A stretch of 64,000 bases of DNA, taken from contig NZ_PHSN01000024.1 of the NCBI RefSeq assembly GCF_002871005.1, positions 1 to 64,000 on the forward strand, in the 5' to 3' direction. The DNA comes from Acidimangrovimonas sediminis (GTDB lineage: Bacteria > Pseudomonadota > Alphaproteobacteria > Rhodobacterales > Rhodobacteraceae). The notes under the pieces were generated by a model. The model did not search any database. It was given only the letters and a program-made list of their open reading frames with translations, and had not been told where the DNA came from. Below are positions 34,189 to 42,483 of this stretch, in pieces. Numbering within the stretch: position 1 is the stretch's first letter; the number at the start of each line of letters is the position of its first letter. A program made the position numbers and the translations under genes.

Positions 34189-35181
34189 TCAGAGATAGAC
34201 CCGGTGACCGGTGTTCAGCATCCGGCGCACGGCGGCAGCCCCAGCGCCAGTGCCGGCGCCCTTCGCAATCGCCCCCGTCCCGGCGACCCCCGTCCCCGCA
34301 TCCAACGCGTTGCCCCCGCCGCCTGCCGCCACCGGCGGCGGCGCCACCAGCCCGGCCACCTGCGCCAGTTGCTTGACGTCGATGATCACCAGGTGCTGCG
34401 GATCAGGCATCCGGATCATGCCGTCGGCCTGCCACAGATGGGTCAGCCGGCTGATTGTCTCGCGGCTGGTACCGATCAGGTCGGCGATATCGGCCCGCGG
34501 CACGATCAGGGTCAGCACGCCACCGCCGTGGGGCAAGGGCTGATAGGGCAGGATCTCCCGCGCGCGCAGCAGGAAATCGGCCAGCCGCTCCTCGGGCTTT
34601 TGCAGGCCACGGGCCCAGATATGCAGGTAGAGCGCCTCCAGCGCCCGGCTGCGCTCGGCATAGACGGCGCGGCGGAACGACGGCTCCTCACGGCGGATCC
34701 GATCGAACTCGGCCCGGTCGAAGGTGCACAGGCTGACCTCGGTCGAACTTTCCAGACCATAGCGCCCCCGGCCCTTCATGACCTCTCCGACGATCGCGCC
34801 GGGACCGGCGATGCCGGTGATCATGCGCCGCCCCTCGGGCGAATATTGCAACAATCGCAAATAGCCGCTGCGCACGACCGCCACGAAACGGTCGTCGCCC
34901 CCGGCCTCCCAGAACCAGTGGTTCGGACGCTGGATCGCCGGCATCGACGCACTGGCAAGGCGCTCGCGCACCGCCGTGGGCAACGCGCTGCAGAAACCGC
35001 GTTTTTCCGCCGGGCAGCCCCGGCAGATGTCTGCAGCCCGCGTGGCCGGAACCGGCGCCTTGCCGGCCGGCGCACGGCGCTTGGCGGGCGCGCCCGGGAT
35101 TTCCGGCAAGAACGGCACGATCGGAGTGACCGGCGCGGCCGGAAGACGAAGCGAATTCAAAGAAACGGGTATAGCCCCCAT
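34189..35181 (-). CDS. FNR-type oxygen-sensing regulator with low-complexity ends
   Basis: A 330-aa Crp/Fnr protein starting MGAIPVSLNS. The cysteine cluster Cys53-x2-Cys56-x7-Cys64 (ICRGCPAEKRGFC) plus Cys152 in TEVSLCTFDRAEFD matches the four ligands of the oxygen-labile [4Fe-4S] cluster in FNR, where the fourth sits in the same beta-roll position. The HTH ADIADLIGTSRETISRLTHLW has the E-x2-SR recognition pattern for TTGAT half-sites. Unlike usual FNR (about 240-250 aa) it carries a Pro/Ala-rich N-terminal extension and a ~55-residue Gly/Ala-rich C-terminal tail. It would switch genes under low oxygen. Convergent with the hybrid kinase and divergent from the OmpR-type regulator. ATG 35181 follows GTGAGGTCATTGCTGCC. 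Confidence 0.85.
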   Translation of the reverse strand: MGAIPVSLNSLRLPAAPVTPIVPFLPEIPGAPAKRRAPAGKAPVPATRAADICRGCPAEKRGFCSALPTAVRERLASASMPAIQRPNHWFWEAGGDDRFVAVVRSGYLRLLQYSPEGRRMITGIAGPGAIVGEVMKGRGRYGLESSTEVSLCTFDRAEFDRIRREEPSFRRAVYAERSRALEALYLHIWARGLQKPEERLADFLLRAREILPYQPLPHGGGVLTLIVPRADIADLIGTSRETISRLTHLWQADGMIRMPDPQHLVIIDVKQLAQVAGLVAPPPVAAGGGGNALDAGTGVAGTGAIAKGAGTGAGAAAVRRMLNTGHRVYL

Positions 35182-35333
35182 GGCAGCAATGACCTCACAT
35201 AAAGAGCCACCGAGGCCATGCCGGGAGAACCGGCTGAAATACGCCGGCACAGTTACACCCAAACCCCGGAGGCAAGATACCTCCCCCTATTGTGAACTCT
35301 CGCATGTGCCGTGCGAACGACGATGTCGCGAGG

Positions 35334-35359
35334 GAATCGAATTGAATCGATTTGAATCG
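35334..35359 (+). promoter_or_regulatory. Three GAATCG direct repeats with 10-bp period upstream of the response regulator
   Basis: GAATCG occurs at 35334, 35344 and 35354, so all three face the same side of the helix. Tandem direct repeats of this spacing are the usual DNA sites of OmpR/PhoB-type regulators, and the next gene (35462) encodes one. They lie 103-128 bp before its start, which fits autoregulation. Binding is inferred. Confidence 0.5.
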
Positions 35360-35461
35360 GTTCCGGAAGGCCGCCGCCGGGGCCCCGTCATGGGACTCGC
35401 GCTGCGGGCCGTCTGCTGCTAGACTGGGGACATTCATTCTTTCTTCGGTCTTTTCAAAAAG

Positions 35462-36331
35462 ATGTCCGACGACCCGCCAGCAGATGCAATTCCCCATGTC
35501 GTTATTGTCGACGACAATCCCGCGATCCGCGACACCCTGAAGGAGTGCCTGCTGGCCGGTGGATACAGGGTGACGGAGGCCGGCGGGCGGGCGGAGCTGA
35601 TCGCGGCGATGGACGGCGATCACGTTGATTTGATCACGATCGACCTGCGTCTCGGGGCCGAGGACGGCCTTGACCTGACGCAGGAGGTTCGCACCCGATC
35701 GCAGGTGCCGATCATCATGATCAGCGGTGTCGCCGATCCGCTCGACCGGGCGCGCGGGCTAGAGCTCGGGGCCGATGACTACATCACCAAGCCCTTCAAC
35801 GTGCGAGAGTTGCTGGCCCGCGTCGGCGTCGTCCTGCGGCGGGCACAGGCGGGGGCGAAGGCCTATCAGCAGTCGGTCGCCCAGGCGGCGGCCCAGGCGG
35901 CCGCCCCGTCCGCGCCCATGCCCCGGCCCGCCCCGGTGGCGGGCCCGGGCATCGTCACCTTCGACGACTGGACCCTCGATTGCCGCCGCCGGCGCCTGCT
36001 GTCGCCCGAGAACCGCTCCTGCGTGCTGACGGCGACGGAGTTCGACCTCCTGCGCATGTTCCTGCAGAATCCCAACCGCGTGCTCAGCCGCGACATGATC
36101 ATGGATCTGCTGAAAGGGCCGGACTGGACCGCGAACGATCGGGTTATCGACAACCAGGTCCGGCGCCTGCGCAACCGGATGAACGACATCGACGGGGTGA
36201 ACGACATGATCCAGAGCATCCGCGGCGGCGGCTACATGCTGGCCGCCGACGTCGCCGGGCAATGCGACCTCCCCGCCCTGCCCGGCCAGGGGCGGGACAA
36301 TGGCCAGGAGGGCGGTGCCGAACGGCGCTGA
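35462..36331 (+). CDS. OmpR-family response regulator
   Basis: A 289-aa protein. Receiver domain residues 11-125: acidic pocket VIVDDNP (Asp17/Asp18), phospho-acceptor Asp61 in TIDLRLG, and Lys in YITKPFNVREL. A ~40-residue Ala/Pro-rich linker (about 130-165) separates it from a winged-helix DNA-binding domain with LTATEFDLLRMFLQNPNRVLSRDMIMDLL and VIDNQVRRLRNRM...IQSIRGGGYML. The receiver's DxRxG-type sequence after Asp61 differs from the common DLMLP. No cognate membrane kinase is adjacent; the hybrid kinase at 32136 is a candidate partner. The ATG has only AAAAAG upstream, a weak ribosome binding site. Confidence 0.92.
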   Translation: MSDDPPADAIPHVVIVDDNPAIRDTLKECLLAGGYRVTEAGGRAELIAAMDGDHVDLITIDLRLGAEDGLDLTQEVRTRSQVPIIMISGVADPLDRARGLELGADDYITKPFNVRELLARVGVVLRRAQAGAKAYQQSVAQAAAQAAAPSAPMPRPAPVAGPGIVTFDDWTLDCRRRRLLSPENRSCVLTATEFDLLRMFLQNPNRVLSRDMIMDLLKGPDWTANDRVIDNQVRRLRNRMNDIDGVNDMIQSIRGGGYMLAADVAGQCDLPALPGQGRDNGQEGGAERR

Positions 36332-36347
36332 AGATGCCGCCTGGGAT

Positions 36348-36371
36348 GGCGGGCGGCGCGCACCGCCCGCC
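36348..36371. terminator. Bidirectional hairpin between convergent genes
   Basis: A perfect 9-bp stem GGCGGGCGG / CCGCCCGCC with a 6-nt loop fills the 43-bp gap between the response regulator stop (36331) and the HlyD-type gene stop (36375). Position between two converging genes supports a shared terminator. No T-run is present on either side. Confidence 0.55.
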
Positions 36372-36374
36372 GCC

Positions 36375-38228
36375 TCACTCGCGGAAGGCCTTTTCGAAAT
36401 AGACCGTCAGGGGATGCAACAGATAGGCCATCGGGCTGCGCTCTCCGGTCTCGATGAAGGCCTCGGCCGGCATCCCGGGCACCAACTTGTGCGACCCGAG
36501 CACCGACAGCGCCGATTTCTCGGGCGCCACCGTCGCCGCATAGTAGTTCGTGTGCGTGTTCGGATCGGTCAGCGCATCGGCCGAGATCCGGATCACCTTG
36601 CCCGGGATCGGCGGCGTCGTACGCTGGTCGAACGCCGGGAACCGCAGCGACACGTCCTGCCCCACCTTGATGTCGTCGATATGGTTGCCATCGACCCGTG
36701 CCTTCACCACCAGCGGCTGATCCTGCGGGATGATGTACATCAGCGGCTCCGCCGGGCGGATGACGGAATGCACCGCGAAGACCTTGTTGTCGTAGACGAT
36801 CCCCGCCACCGGTGCCCGGATCTCAAGCCGCGACAGCGTGTCGAGCAGGGTCAGCCGCTTTTCCTGAAGCTCGACTTCCTTGAACTCGATCTCGCGCAGC
36901 TGGGTCATCGCCTCCTCGCGCTGCTTGGTGGTCAACTGCAGCTTCTGGATGTCGTTCGCTGCCATCTGACCCTTCAGCTCGGCGATCTGGGCCGCAAGCT
37001 GCGCCCCCTGGCCGACCTGCGATTCCCGCTGGGTGCGCAGTTGCAGCAGGCGCGAGCTTTCGGCCAGCCCCTGCTTCAGGAGCGTCTCCTGCACACCCAC
37101 CGCATCGTCCAGAAGCGCCGTCTGCCGCTTGACCGAGGCAAGTTCCGCCTGCGTGCCGTCGACGCGATTGGCGATCTGGGCGTTCTGCTCGTCGATAAGG
37201 CGGGCCTGCTGGGCCACCGCCTGGCTGCGCGCCAGGAACAGCGTGCGCTCCGAGGCCAGCTGGGCCGCAAAATCCGGGTCCTTGCGGATCCAGGCGGGGA
37301 TGTCCTCGGGCGTGCTGACGTCGGAACTCCCGTCGCGCTCGGCCCGCAGTCGCGCGCTGCGGGCGGCCAGTTCGCGCAGCTGGCCCTCGACGATCGCAAG
37401 CTCCGACCGGGTGCGGCTGCCGTCGAGCGTCAGCAACACCTGGCCCGCCGCGACCTTGTCGCCGTCGGTAACGAGGATCTTGCCGACCACGCCGCCCTGC
37501 GGGTGCTGCACGACCTGGCGGTTGGTTTCCACCTCGATCCGGCCCGAGGCGACGACCGCGCCGGCGATCTGCGCGCGTACCGCCCAGACGCCGAAGCCCC
37601 CGACCAGAAGCCCGACCGCCAGCAGCCCCGCCAGCAAAGGCCAGCGGGCGCGCCAGACCGGATCGGGCAACGCGTCGACGCCAGCCTCGGGGCGGCGGGG
37701 TGGCGGGCTTGCGGCGCCAGTGGGACCCGCGGGGCCGGCGGGACCGCCGGGCTTGCCTCGCGCCGCGCTCGCCACGTTCGCCGCGGCGCCGGGCACTGCC
37801 TGCCGCGCGACCTGCGACCGGGGACGCGCCCCGACATGATGCACGAAGCGCGGGGTCTCTTCGCCCGTCGGACGGGCGGCGGGACGCGCGCCGGAATGTG
37901 GCGGCGGGCCGGATGGGGCCGCCTGTGCTGCCGCCTGCGGCGCCTCGGCGGCGGACCGCGCCGGGCGCGGTGCGGAGGCCGGCGCAGAGACCGACGGAGA
38001 GGCCGACGGAGAGGCCGCCCCTGCCGCGCCGTTGTCCGCGGCGGCCTCCTTCGGGACGGGATGGTCGCCCTCGGCGCCTTGGCGACGGTCACGGTCACGG
38101 AACCGCGGTTTGGTCTCCGCGCCCTCTGCATCCGCCGCGCGGGTGCGCTCCGCCGTGGTCGGCTTCACGTCGCGGGGCCATTCGCGGCCCGCGGGGCGCT
38201 GCCCCGGGATCATGCGGAACCTCGCCAT
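36375..38228 (-). CDS. Type I secretion periplasmic adaptor (HlyD/PrtE family)
   Basis: A 617-aa protein. The first ~185 residues are a proline/alanine/charged low-complexity tail, longer than in most adaptors. A single membrane segment ([22 protein letters not shown]) follows, then the lipoyl-type beta-barrel halves ([27 protein letters not shown], and later [23 protein letters not shown]). Between them is a long coiled coil (about 270-450). It would link the inner-membrane ATPase encoded just upstream to an outer-membrane TolC, which is not in the window. The ATG at 38228 overlaps the ATPase stop by 1 bp. Confidence 0.9.
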   Translation of the reverse strand: MARFRMIPGQRPAGREWPRDVKPTTAERTRAADAEGAETKPRFRDRDRRQGAEGDHPVPKEAAADNGAAGAASPSASPSVSAPASAPRPARSAAEAPQAAAQAAPSGPPPHSGARPAARPTGEETPRFVHHVGARPRSQVARQAVPGAAANVASAARGKPGGPAGPAGPTGAASPPPRRPEAGVDALPDPVWRARWPLLAGLLAVGLLVGGFGVWAVRAQIAGAVVASGRIEVETNRQVVQHPQGGVVGKILVTDGDKVAAGQVLLTLDGSRTRSELAIVEGQLRELAARSARLRAERDGSSDVSTPEDIPAWIRKDPDFAAQLASERTLFLARSQAVAQQARLIDEQNAQIANRVDGTQAELASVKRQTALLDDAVGVQETLLKQGLAESSRLLQLRTQRESQVGQGAQLAAQIAELKGQMAANDIQKLQLTTKQREEAMTQLREIEFKEVELQEKRLTLLDTLSRLEIRAPVAGIVYDNKVFAVHSVIRPAEPLMYIIPQDQPLVVKARVDGNHIDDIKVGQDVSLRFPAFDQRTTPPIPGKVIRISADALTDPNTHTNYYAATVAPEKSALSVLGSHKLVPGMPAEAFIETGERSPMAYLLHPLTVYFEKAFRE

Positions 38229-39985
38229 CACGCCCCCTCGCGGCGTCGCGCCGCCGCCGCCTGCAACATCGCCGTCACCGGCGCGCCATTCTGCGTCACC
38301 CGCGCCAGCACCTCGTCCCGCGGTCCGATCGCGCGCAGGTGCCCGGCCTCCATCACCATCAGCCGCTCGCAGGCCTCGATCGCCTGCGGACGGTGGGTCA
38401 TGATGATCACCGCCATGCCATCGGCCTTGGCCCGCTCGACCGCCTGGGTGAGCGCCTCGGACCCGTCGGTGTCGAGCGCGGAGTTGGGTTCGTCCAGCAG
38501 CAGCAGCCGGGGCCCGCCGTAAAGCGCCCTGGCCAGGCCGATGCGCTGGCGCTGGCCACCCGACAGGCGGCTGTCGGTGCCGTCCAGCCGGGTGCCGTAG
38601 CCCTCGGGCAGGGCAAGGATCATCTCATGCGCATGGGCCCGCCGCGCGGCTTCGATCACCGCCTCCGCGTCGGGGCGGGTCTCCATCCGGGCGATGTTCT
38701 CGGCCACCGTACCGCCGAACAGCGCCACCTGCTGCGGCAGATAGCCGATGTGGCGACCCAGGTCGTCGGGCTCGTACTGGTCCAGCGTCGCACCGCCGAG
38801 GCGGATCTCGCCGCTCGCGGCGGGCCAGTAGCCCAGCAGCGCGCGGGCCAGCGTCGACTTGCCGGTTCCGCTGGCGCCGATCACGCCCAACGCCTGCCCC
38901 GGTTCCACCGTGAAGGTCAGGTTGCGCACCAGCGCGGTGCGGGTGCCCGGCGCACAGATCGACAGGTTGCGCACCTCGAGCCGCGGCACCGGCACCGGAA
39001 GCCGGGTCTGCGCCGGACGTTCTGGCGTGGCGGCGAGATAGCGGCCAAGGCTGACCCAGGCCGCACGCGCCTTCTGCAGGACCGGCCACTGACCCACCGC
39101 CTGCTCGACCGGCGCCAGCGCCCGGCCCAGCATGATCGAGGCCGCGACCATGGCCCCGGCGGTGATCTGGTTCTTCAGAACGAGGTAGGCCCCCACCGCC
39201 AGCATCGCCGATTGCAGGTACAGCCGGAACGCCCGGGTGGCGGATGTGAAGCTGCCGGTACGGTCGCTGGCCGCCAGCGACTGGCGCATCGCCTCGACCC
39301 GCAGTTCCTGCCAGCGGCGCAGCATCGCGGCGCGCATCCCTTGCGTCATCACCACCTCGGCGCCGGTACGCACCTGCTCGGCGAAGAACTGCGCCTGGGT
39401 GGACAGGCCCTGCGCCGCCTTCACCTTGCGCGCGGTCGTCAGCTGGTTGACGACCGCGAGGGTGACCAGGACGATCGCCCCCGCCAGCGCGGTCACCCCC
39501 TGCAGCGGGTGGAAGATGAAGATCGCGGCGATGAAGAACGGCGTCCACGGAAGGTCCATCAGCGCCAGCAGCAGTGGCGAGCCGAGCAGCGCCTGCACCG
39601 CATCGACATCGCGCAGCGCATTCGCCGGCAATCCGCGTTCCTGCGGGATCTGGCTGCGCCGCATCGTCGCCTCGAACACCCGCCGGTCCAGCGCAGTCTG
39701 GAACCGCGCGCCGACCCGGGCCATGATCCGGCCCCGGGCATAGTCGATCACCCCCATCAGCAGGAAAAGCCCGGACACCAGCAGGAACAGGGCGGTCAGC
39801 GTCTCCATCGAGCGCGAGGCAAGGACCCTGTCGTAGACCTGCAGCATGAAGAGCGACCCCGTCAGCATCAGCAGGTTGACGAAGAGGGAGAAGACGAAGG
39901 CGGTCACGACGAGGCCGCGCCCGCGGTCGCGGGCGGCCCGAAGTTCATCGAGTCCGGGACGGGTGTTCAGCTTTGCGATGGTCAC
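38228..39985 (-). CDS. Type I secretion ABC transporter, permease/ATPase (PrtD-like)
   Basis: A 585-aa half-transporter. The membrane domain of six segments starts at [32 protein letters not shown], the hallmark start of the PrtD family. The ATPase has Walker [10 protein letters not shown], a Q-loop in [14 protein letters not shown], the ABC signature [16 protein letters not shown], Walker [13 protein letters not shown] and the switch His in MTHRP. There is no N-terminal peptidase domain, so substrates carry a C-terminal, uncleaved signal. Start is GTG at 39985 after CAGGAAAC. Operon with the HlyD-type adaptor. Substrates are not adjacent; the signal-peptide-less beta-helix protein at 16300 is one candidate. 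Confidence 0.93.
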   Translation of the reverse strand: MTIAKLNTRPGLDELRAARDRGRGLVVTAFVFSLFVNLLMLTGSLFMLQVYDRVLASRSMETLTALFLLVSGLFLLMGVIDYARGRIMARVGARFQTALDRRVFEATMRRSQIPQERGLPANALRDVDAVQALLGSPLLLALMDLPWTPFFIAAIFIFHPLQGVTALAGAIVLVTLAVVNQLTTARKVKAAQGLSTQAQFFAEQVRTGAEVVMTQGMRAAMLRRWQELRVEAMRQSLAASDRTGSFTSATRAFRLYLQSAMLAVGAYLVLKNQITAGAMVAASIMLGRALAPVEQAVGQWPVLQKARAAWVSLGRYLAATPERPAQTRLPVPVPRLEVRNLSICAPGTRTALVRNLTFTVEPGQALGVIGASGTGKSTLARALLGYWPAASGEIRLGGATLDQYEPDDLGRHIGYLPQQVALFGGTVAENIARMETRPDAEAVIEAARRAHAHEMILALPEGYGTRLDGTDSRLSGGQRQRIGLARALYGGPRLLLLDEPNSALDTDGSEALTQAVERAKADGMAVIIMTHRPQAIEACERLMVMEAGHLRAIGPRDEVLARVTQNGAPVTAMLQAAAARRREGA

Positions 39986-40525
39986 GTTTCCTGGCCTGCC
40001 ATGCGGCGGTATGTGCGGGAAGATCTGGGTTCAGATGACCCGGAATCGCCTTTGACGCAAAGGGCCGCGCGCCTCTCCGGGCGAGAAGGCGCCGATCCCT
40101 GGGTGTCCTGCGACGCAGGCTCCGGGCACATCCGGGCGGGACCGCACGGCGGCATCGGGGAACCGCCGGAACAGGCCGGCCGGGGAATCTGTCAAGGGCG
40201 AGAAGCGCTTGCCGATCACGCCGCCGCGCCCCCCGGCGTCGCTGGACAGGATCATTCCCCCGCCGGGGCACGACCGCGACACGGACTGCGCGGCAGGGGC
40301 CATGTCGCCGCCCGTATCGGTGGATTTCCCGCCTGACAGAGCCGGATCGGCAGGAAGGCGCCGGAATCACCTGCCGCGGCGCGGCACCGGATACCATCCA
40401 AAGCTGTGGAATCAGCCCCGATCCACACGCGTCGCGTGCATGGTTCCGACTCGGAGGCCCGCCCTTCGGAATGAAAGCGCCGGGCGAAGGACCGCCCGGC
40501 GCAACATCGGCAAGGGTGCCTTGGA
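39986..40525. other. Non-coding region upstream of the type I secretion operon
   Basis: About 540 bp between the secretion operon promoter (leftward) and the end of the OFA transporter. Near the transporter it holds the terminator at 40477-40502. The rest is GC-rich with overlapping short open frames on both strands but no recognisable product or RNA. Confidence 0.4.
40477..40502 (-). terminator. Rho-independent terminator of the OFA transporter
   Basis: A perfect 10-bp stem GCGCCGGGCG / CGCCCGGCGC with a 6-nt loop, 24 bp past the stop. On the minus strand it is followed by TTTCATT. Confidence 0.7.
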
Positions 40526-42157
40526 TCAGAACAGGGCGGCGCCCTTGGCGATGGCGATCCAGACCCCGATCAGGAAAGGTATCCCGACCGCCAGCCAGAA
40601 CACCACGCCCAGAGCCCCGAACTGGCCGCGCGCCGCGGTGGACGCATGGGCCCCGCCCGGGTCCTTCTGCAGGGCACGTTCCTGCGCCAGCTCCTCGTCG
40701 TCCATGAAGTGCTTGTCGTGGACCGGCTTCACCAGCGCGTTGCAGATCAGCCCGAGCAGCAGCAGCCCCGCCATGATGTAGAGCGTCCGGTCGTAGACCA
40801 GCGTCTTGGGCACGCCGTGATCCAGCTGGTACTGACGCACGCTCGCGATCAGCACCGGGCCGATGATGCCCGCCGCCGACCACGCGGTGATCAGCCGGCC
40901 ATGGATCGCGCCCACCATCTGCGTCCCGAAGATGTCGGCAAGATAGGCCGGCACGGTCGAGAAGCCGCCACCGTACATCGTCAGGATGATGCAGATCGAC
41001 AGCACGAACATGCTCGCGATCCCCATGTGCCCCCAGGTCGGCAGCAGGATGTAGAGGATCATGCCCAGGATGAAGAAGCAGTAATAGGTCGTCTTGCGCC
41101 CGATCCGGTCACTGAGCGAGGCCCAGAACAGCCGGCCCAGCGAGTTGAAGAGGCTGATCAGCCCCACCAGGCCCGCCGCCGCCGCGACGATCGCGGCCTT
41201 CTGCGCCTCGGGCGTCATGCCTGCGCCGCCACCGTGCAGCAGGTGGGTGCCGAACACGTCCTGCAACATCGGACTGGCCATCGAGATCACGCCGATGCCG
41301 GCAGTCACGTTGAGGCAGAGCACCAGCCAGATCAGCCAGAACTGCGGCGTCTTCGCCACCCGTTCCAGATGGACGTGCCGCTTGGTGATCATCGCCTTGG
41401 ACTTGGCGGCATCCGCCTCGGTCCAGCCCTCGGGGCGCCAGCCGGTGGGGGCCACGCGGAACGAGAAGGCGCCGATCGACATCACGATGAAATAGATGAT
41501 CCCGAGGATCACCATCGACTGCCAGACCCCCTGCACGCCGTCGCCCGAGAAGGTCTTCATCAGCCAGACGGCCAGCGGTGCGCCGATCATCGCGCCGCCG
41601 CCATAGCCCATGATGGCAAAGCCGGTGGCCATGCCGCGCCGGTCAGGGAACCACTTGATCAGGGTCGAGACCGGCGTGATGTAGCCAAGCCCCTGCCCCA
41701 CGCCGCCGATCACCCCGGTGCCGAGGTAGAAGAGCCACAGCTGGTGCCACATGACGCCAAGTCCACCCAGCGCCATGCCGCCGCCCCAGCAGAGCGCGGC
41801 GATGAAGCCGGCCTTGCGCGGGCCCGCATGTTCCAGCCAGCCACCCCAGATCGCGGCCGAGATGCCCAGGATGGCGATGAAGGTCTCGAACACGTGGGTT
41901 TCGGCGGGCACGGACCAGTTGCACTGGGTCGTGGTCAGCATGCCGAAGAAGCCCATGCCCGCGCAATCGGCGGCGGGCTGGGTGACGAGGTGCGACATCG
42001 GCAGCCAGAACACGGAAAATCCGTAGGCCATGCCGATGCACAGGTGAATGCAGAGCGCGGCGGGTACCACGAGCCAGCGGTTGTAGCCCGGCCCCGCGAT
42101 GATCGCCTCGCGACTGAGTATGGACGACGCCGGGGCGCCGTCTGCGATGGATGCCAT
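40526..42157 (-). CDS. MFS transporter of the oxalate:formate antiporter (OFA) family
   Basis: A 543-aa inner-membrane protein with about 12 main membrane segments plus a C-terminal pair. Family marks: YNRWLVVPAALCIHLCIGMAYGFSVFWLPM at the start, GWLEHAGPRKAGF, YLGTGVIGGVGQGLGYITPVSTLIKWFPDRRGMATGFAIMGYGGGAMIGAPLA, and SDRIGRKTTYY. Family members exchange or import small carboxylates. The true substrate is unknown; acetate, lactate or similar monocarboxylates are as likely as oxalate. ATG at 42157 follows GGGAGGGACAAGAC. Three phased palindromes and a TTGACA lie upstream, next to the end of a two-component operon that likely controls it. Confidence 0.87.
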   Translation of the reverse strand: MASIADGAPASSILSREAIIAGPGYNRWLVVPAALCIHLCIGMAYGFSVFWLPMSHLVTQPAADCAGMGFFGMLTTTQCNWSVPAETHVFETFIAILGISAAIWGGWLEHAGPRKAGFIAALCWGGGMALGGLGVMWHQLWLFYLGTGVIGGVGQGLGYITPVSTLIKWFPDRRGMATGFAIMGYGGGAMIGAPLAVWLMKTFSGDGVQGVWQSMVILGIIYFIVMSIGAFSFRVAPTGWRPEGWTEADAAKSKAMITKRHVHLERVAKTPQFWLIWLVLCLNVTAGIGVISMASPMLQDVFGTHLLHGGGAGMTPEAQKAAIVAAAAGLVGLISLFNSLGRLFWASLSDRIGRKTTYYCFFILGMILYILLPTWGHMGIASMFVLSICIILTMYGGGFSTVPAYLADIFGTQMVGAIHGRLITAWSAAGIIGPVLIASVRQYQLDHGVPKTLVYDRTLYIMAGLLLLGLICNALVKPVHDKHFMDDEELAQERALQKDPGGAHASTAARGQFGALGVVFWLAVGIPFLIGVWIAIAKGAALF

Positions 42158-42267
42158 GTCTTGTCCCTCCCAAGTCCTTCGCATCCGCTCCCTGCCCTGG
42201 GGGAAGGGTTTCCCTAGATGCCGCGGCGTCGTGCCGCGGGCGGAACGATGAAAGAGGCTGGGCGCTC

Positions 42268-42273
42268 TGTCAA
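42268..42273 (-). promoter_or_regulatory. Perfect -35 TTGACA with upstream A/T tract (candidate OFA transporter promoter)
   Basis: On the minus strand TTGACA stands right after an A/T-only stretch (42274-42292) that looks like an UP element. The hexamer 17 bp downstream, CATCGT, is a poor -10, as expected for an activator-dependent sigma-70 promoter. No TGGCAC-N5-TTGC sigma-54 box was seen nearby. It is about 111 bp before the transporter start codon. Confidence 0.5.
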
Positions 42274-42314
42274 ATTTTTTATATATTTAAATCAATATCT
42301 TACGGTGCATTTCT

Positions 42315-42412
42315 GGGACATTTTGTCCTGACGCGAAGCGTGTGCTGCGCCCGATCGGGACATTCTGTCCATCCGCGCCCCCTCCGCACGGCGAAATCGG
42401 GACATTTTGTCC
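42315..42412. promoter_or_regulatory. Three palindromic operators GGGACA-TTT-TGTCC spaced exactly 42 bp apart
   Basis: GGGACATTTTGTCC lies at 42315-42328 and 42399-42412, and GGGACATTCTGTCC at 42357-42370. Each is a GGACA-N3-TGTCC palindrome. Start-to-start spacing is 42 bp both times, four helical turns, so all face the same side. They lie between the two-component operon (stop 42484) and the OFA transporter, on the promoter side of the transporter. The likely binder is the NtrC-like regulator encoded at 44522. Confidence 0.8.
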
Positions 42413-42483
42413 ATTCCGGTCCCAAACGGCGCCAGTTCCGCCACCGGCGGCGCAGACTCCGGCAGGCTGCGCCGAAACGCCCC

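Noticed and set aside
37700-40336. 878-codon plus-strand frame opposite the type I secretion genes
   Set aside because: Arg/Gln/His-rich shadow; the minus strand encodes well-defined ABC and HlyD proteins.
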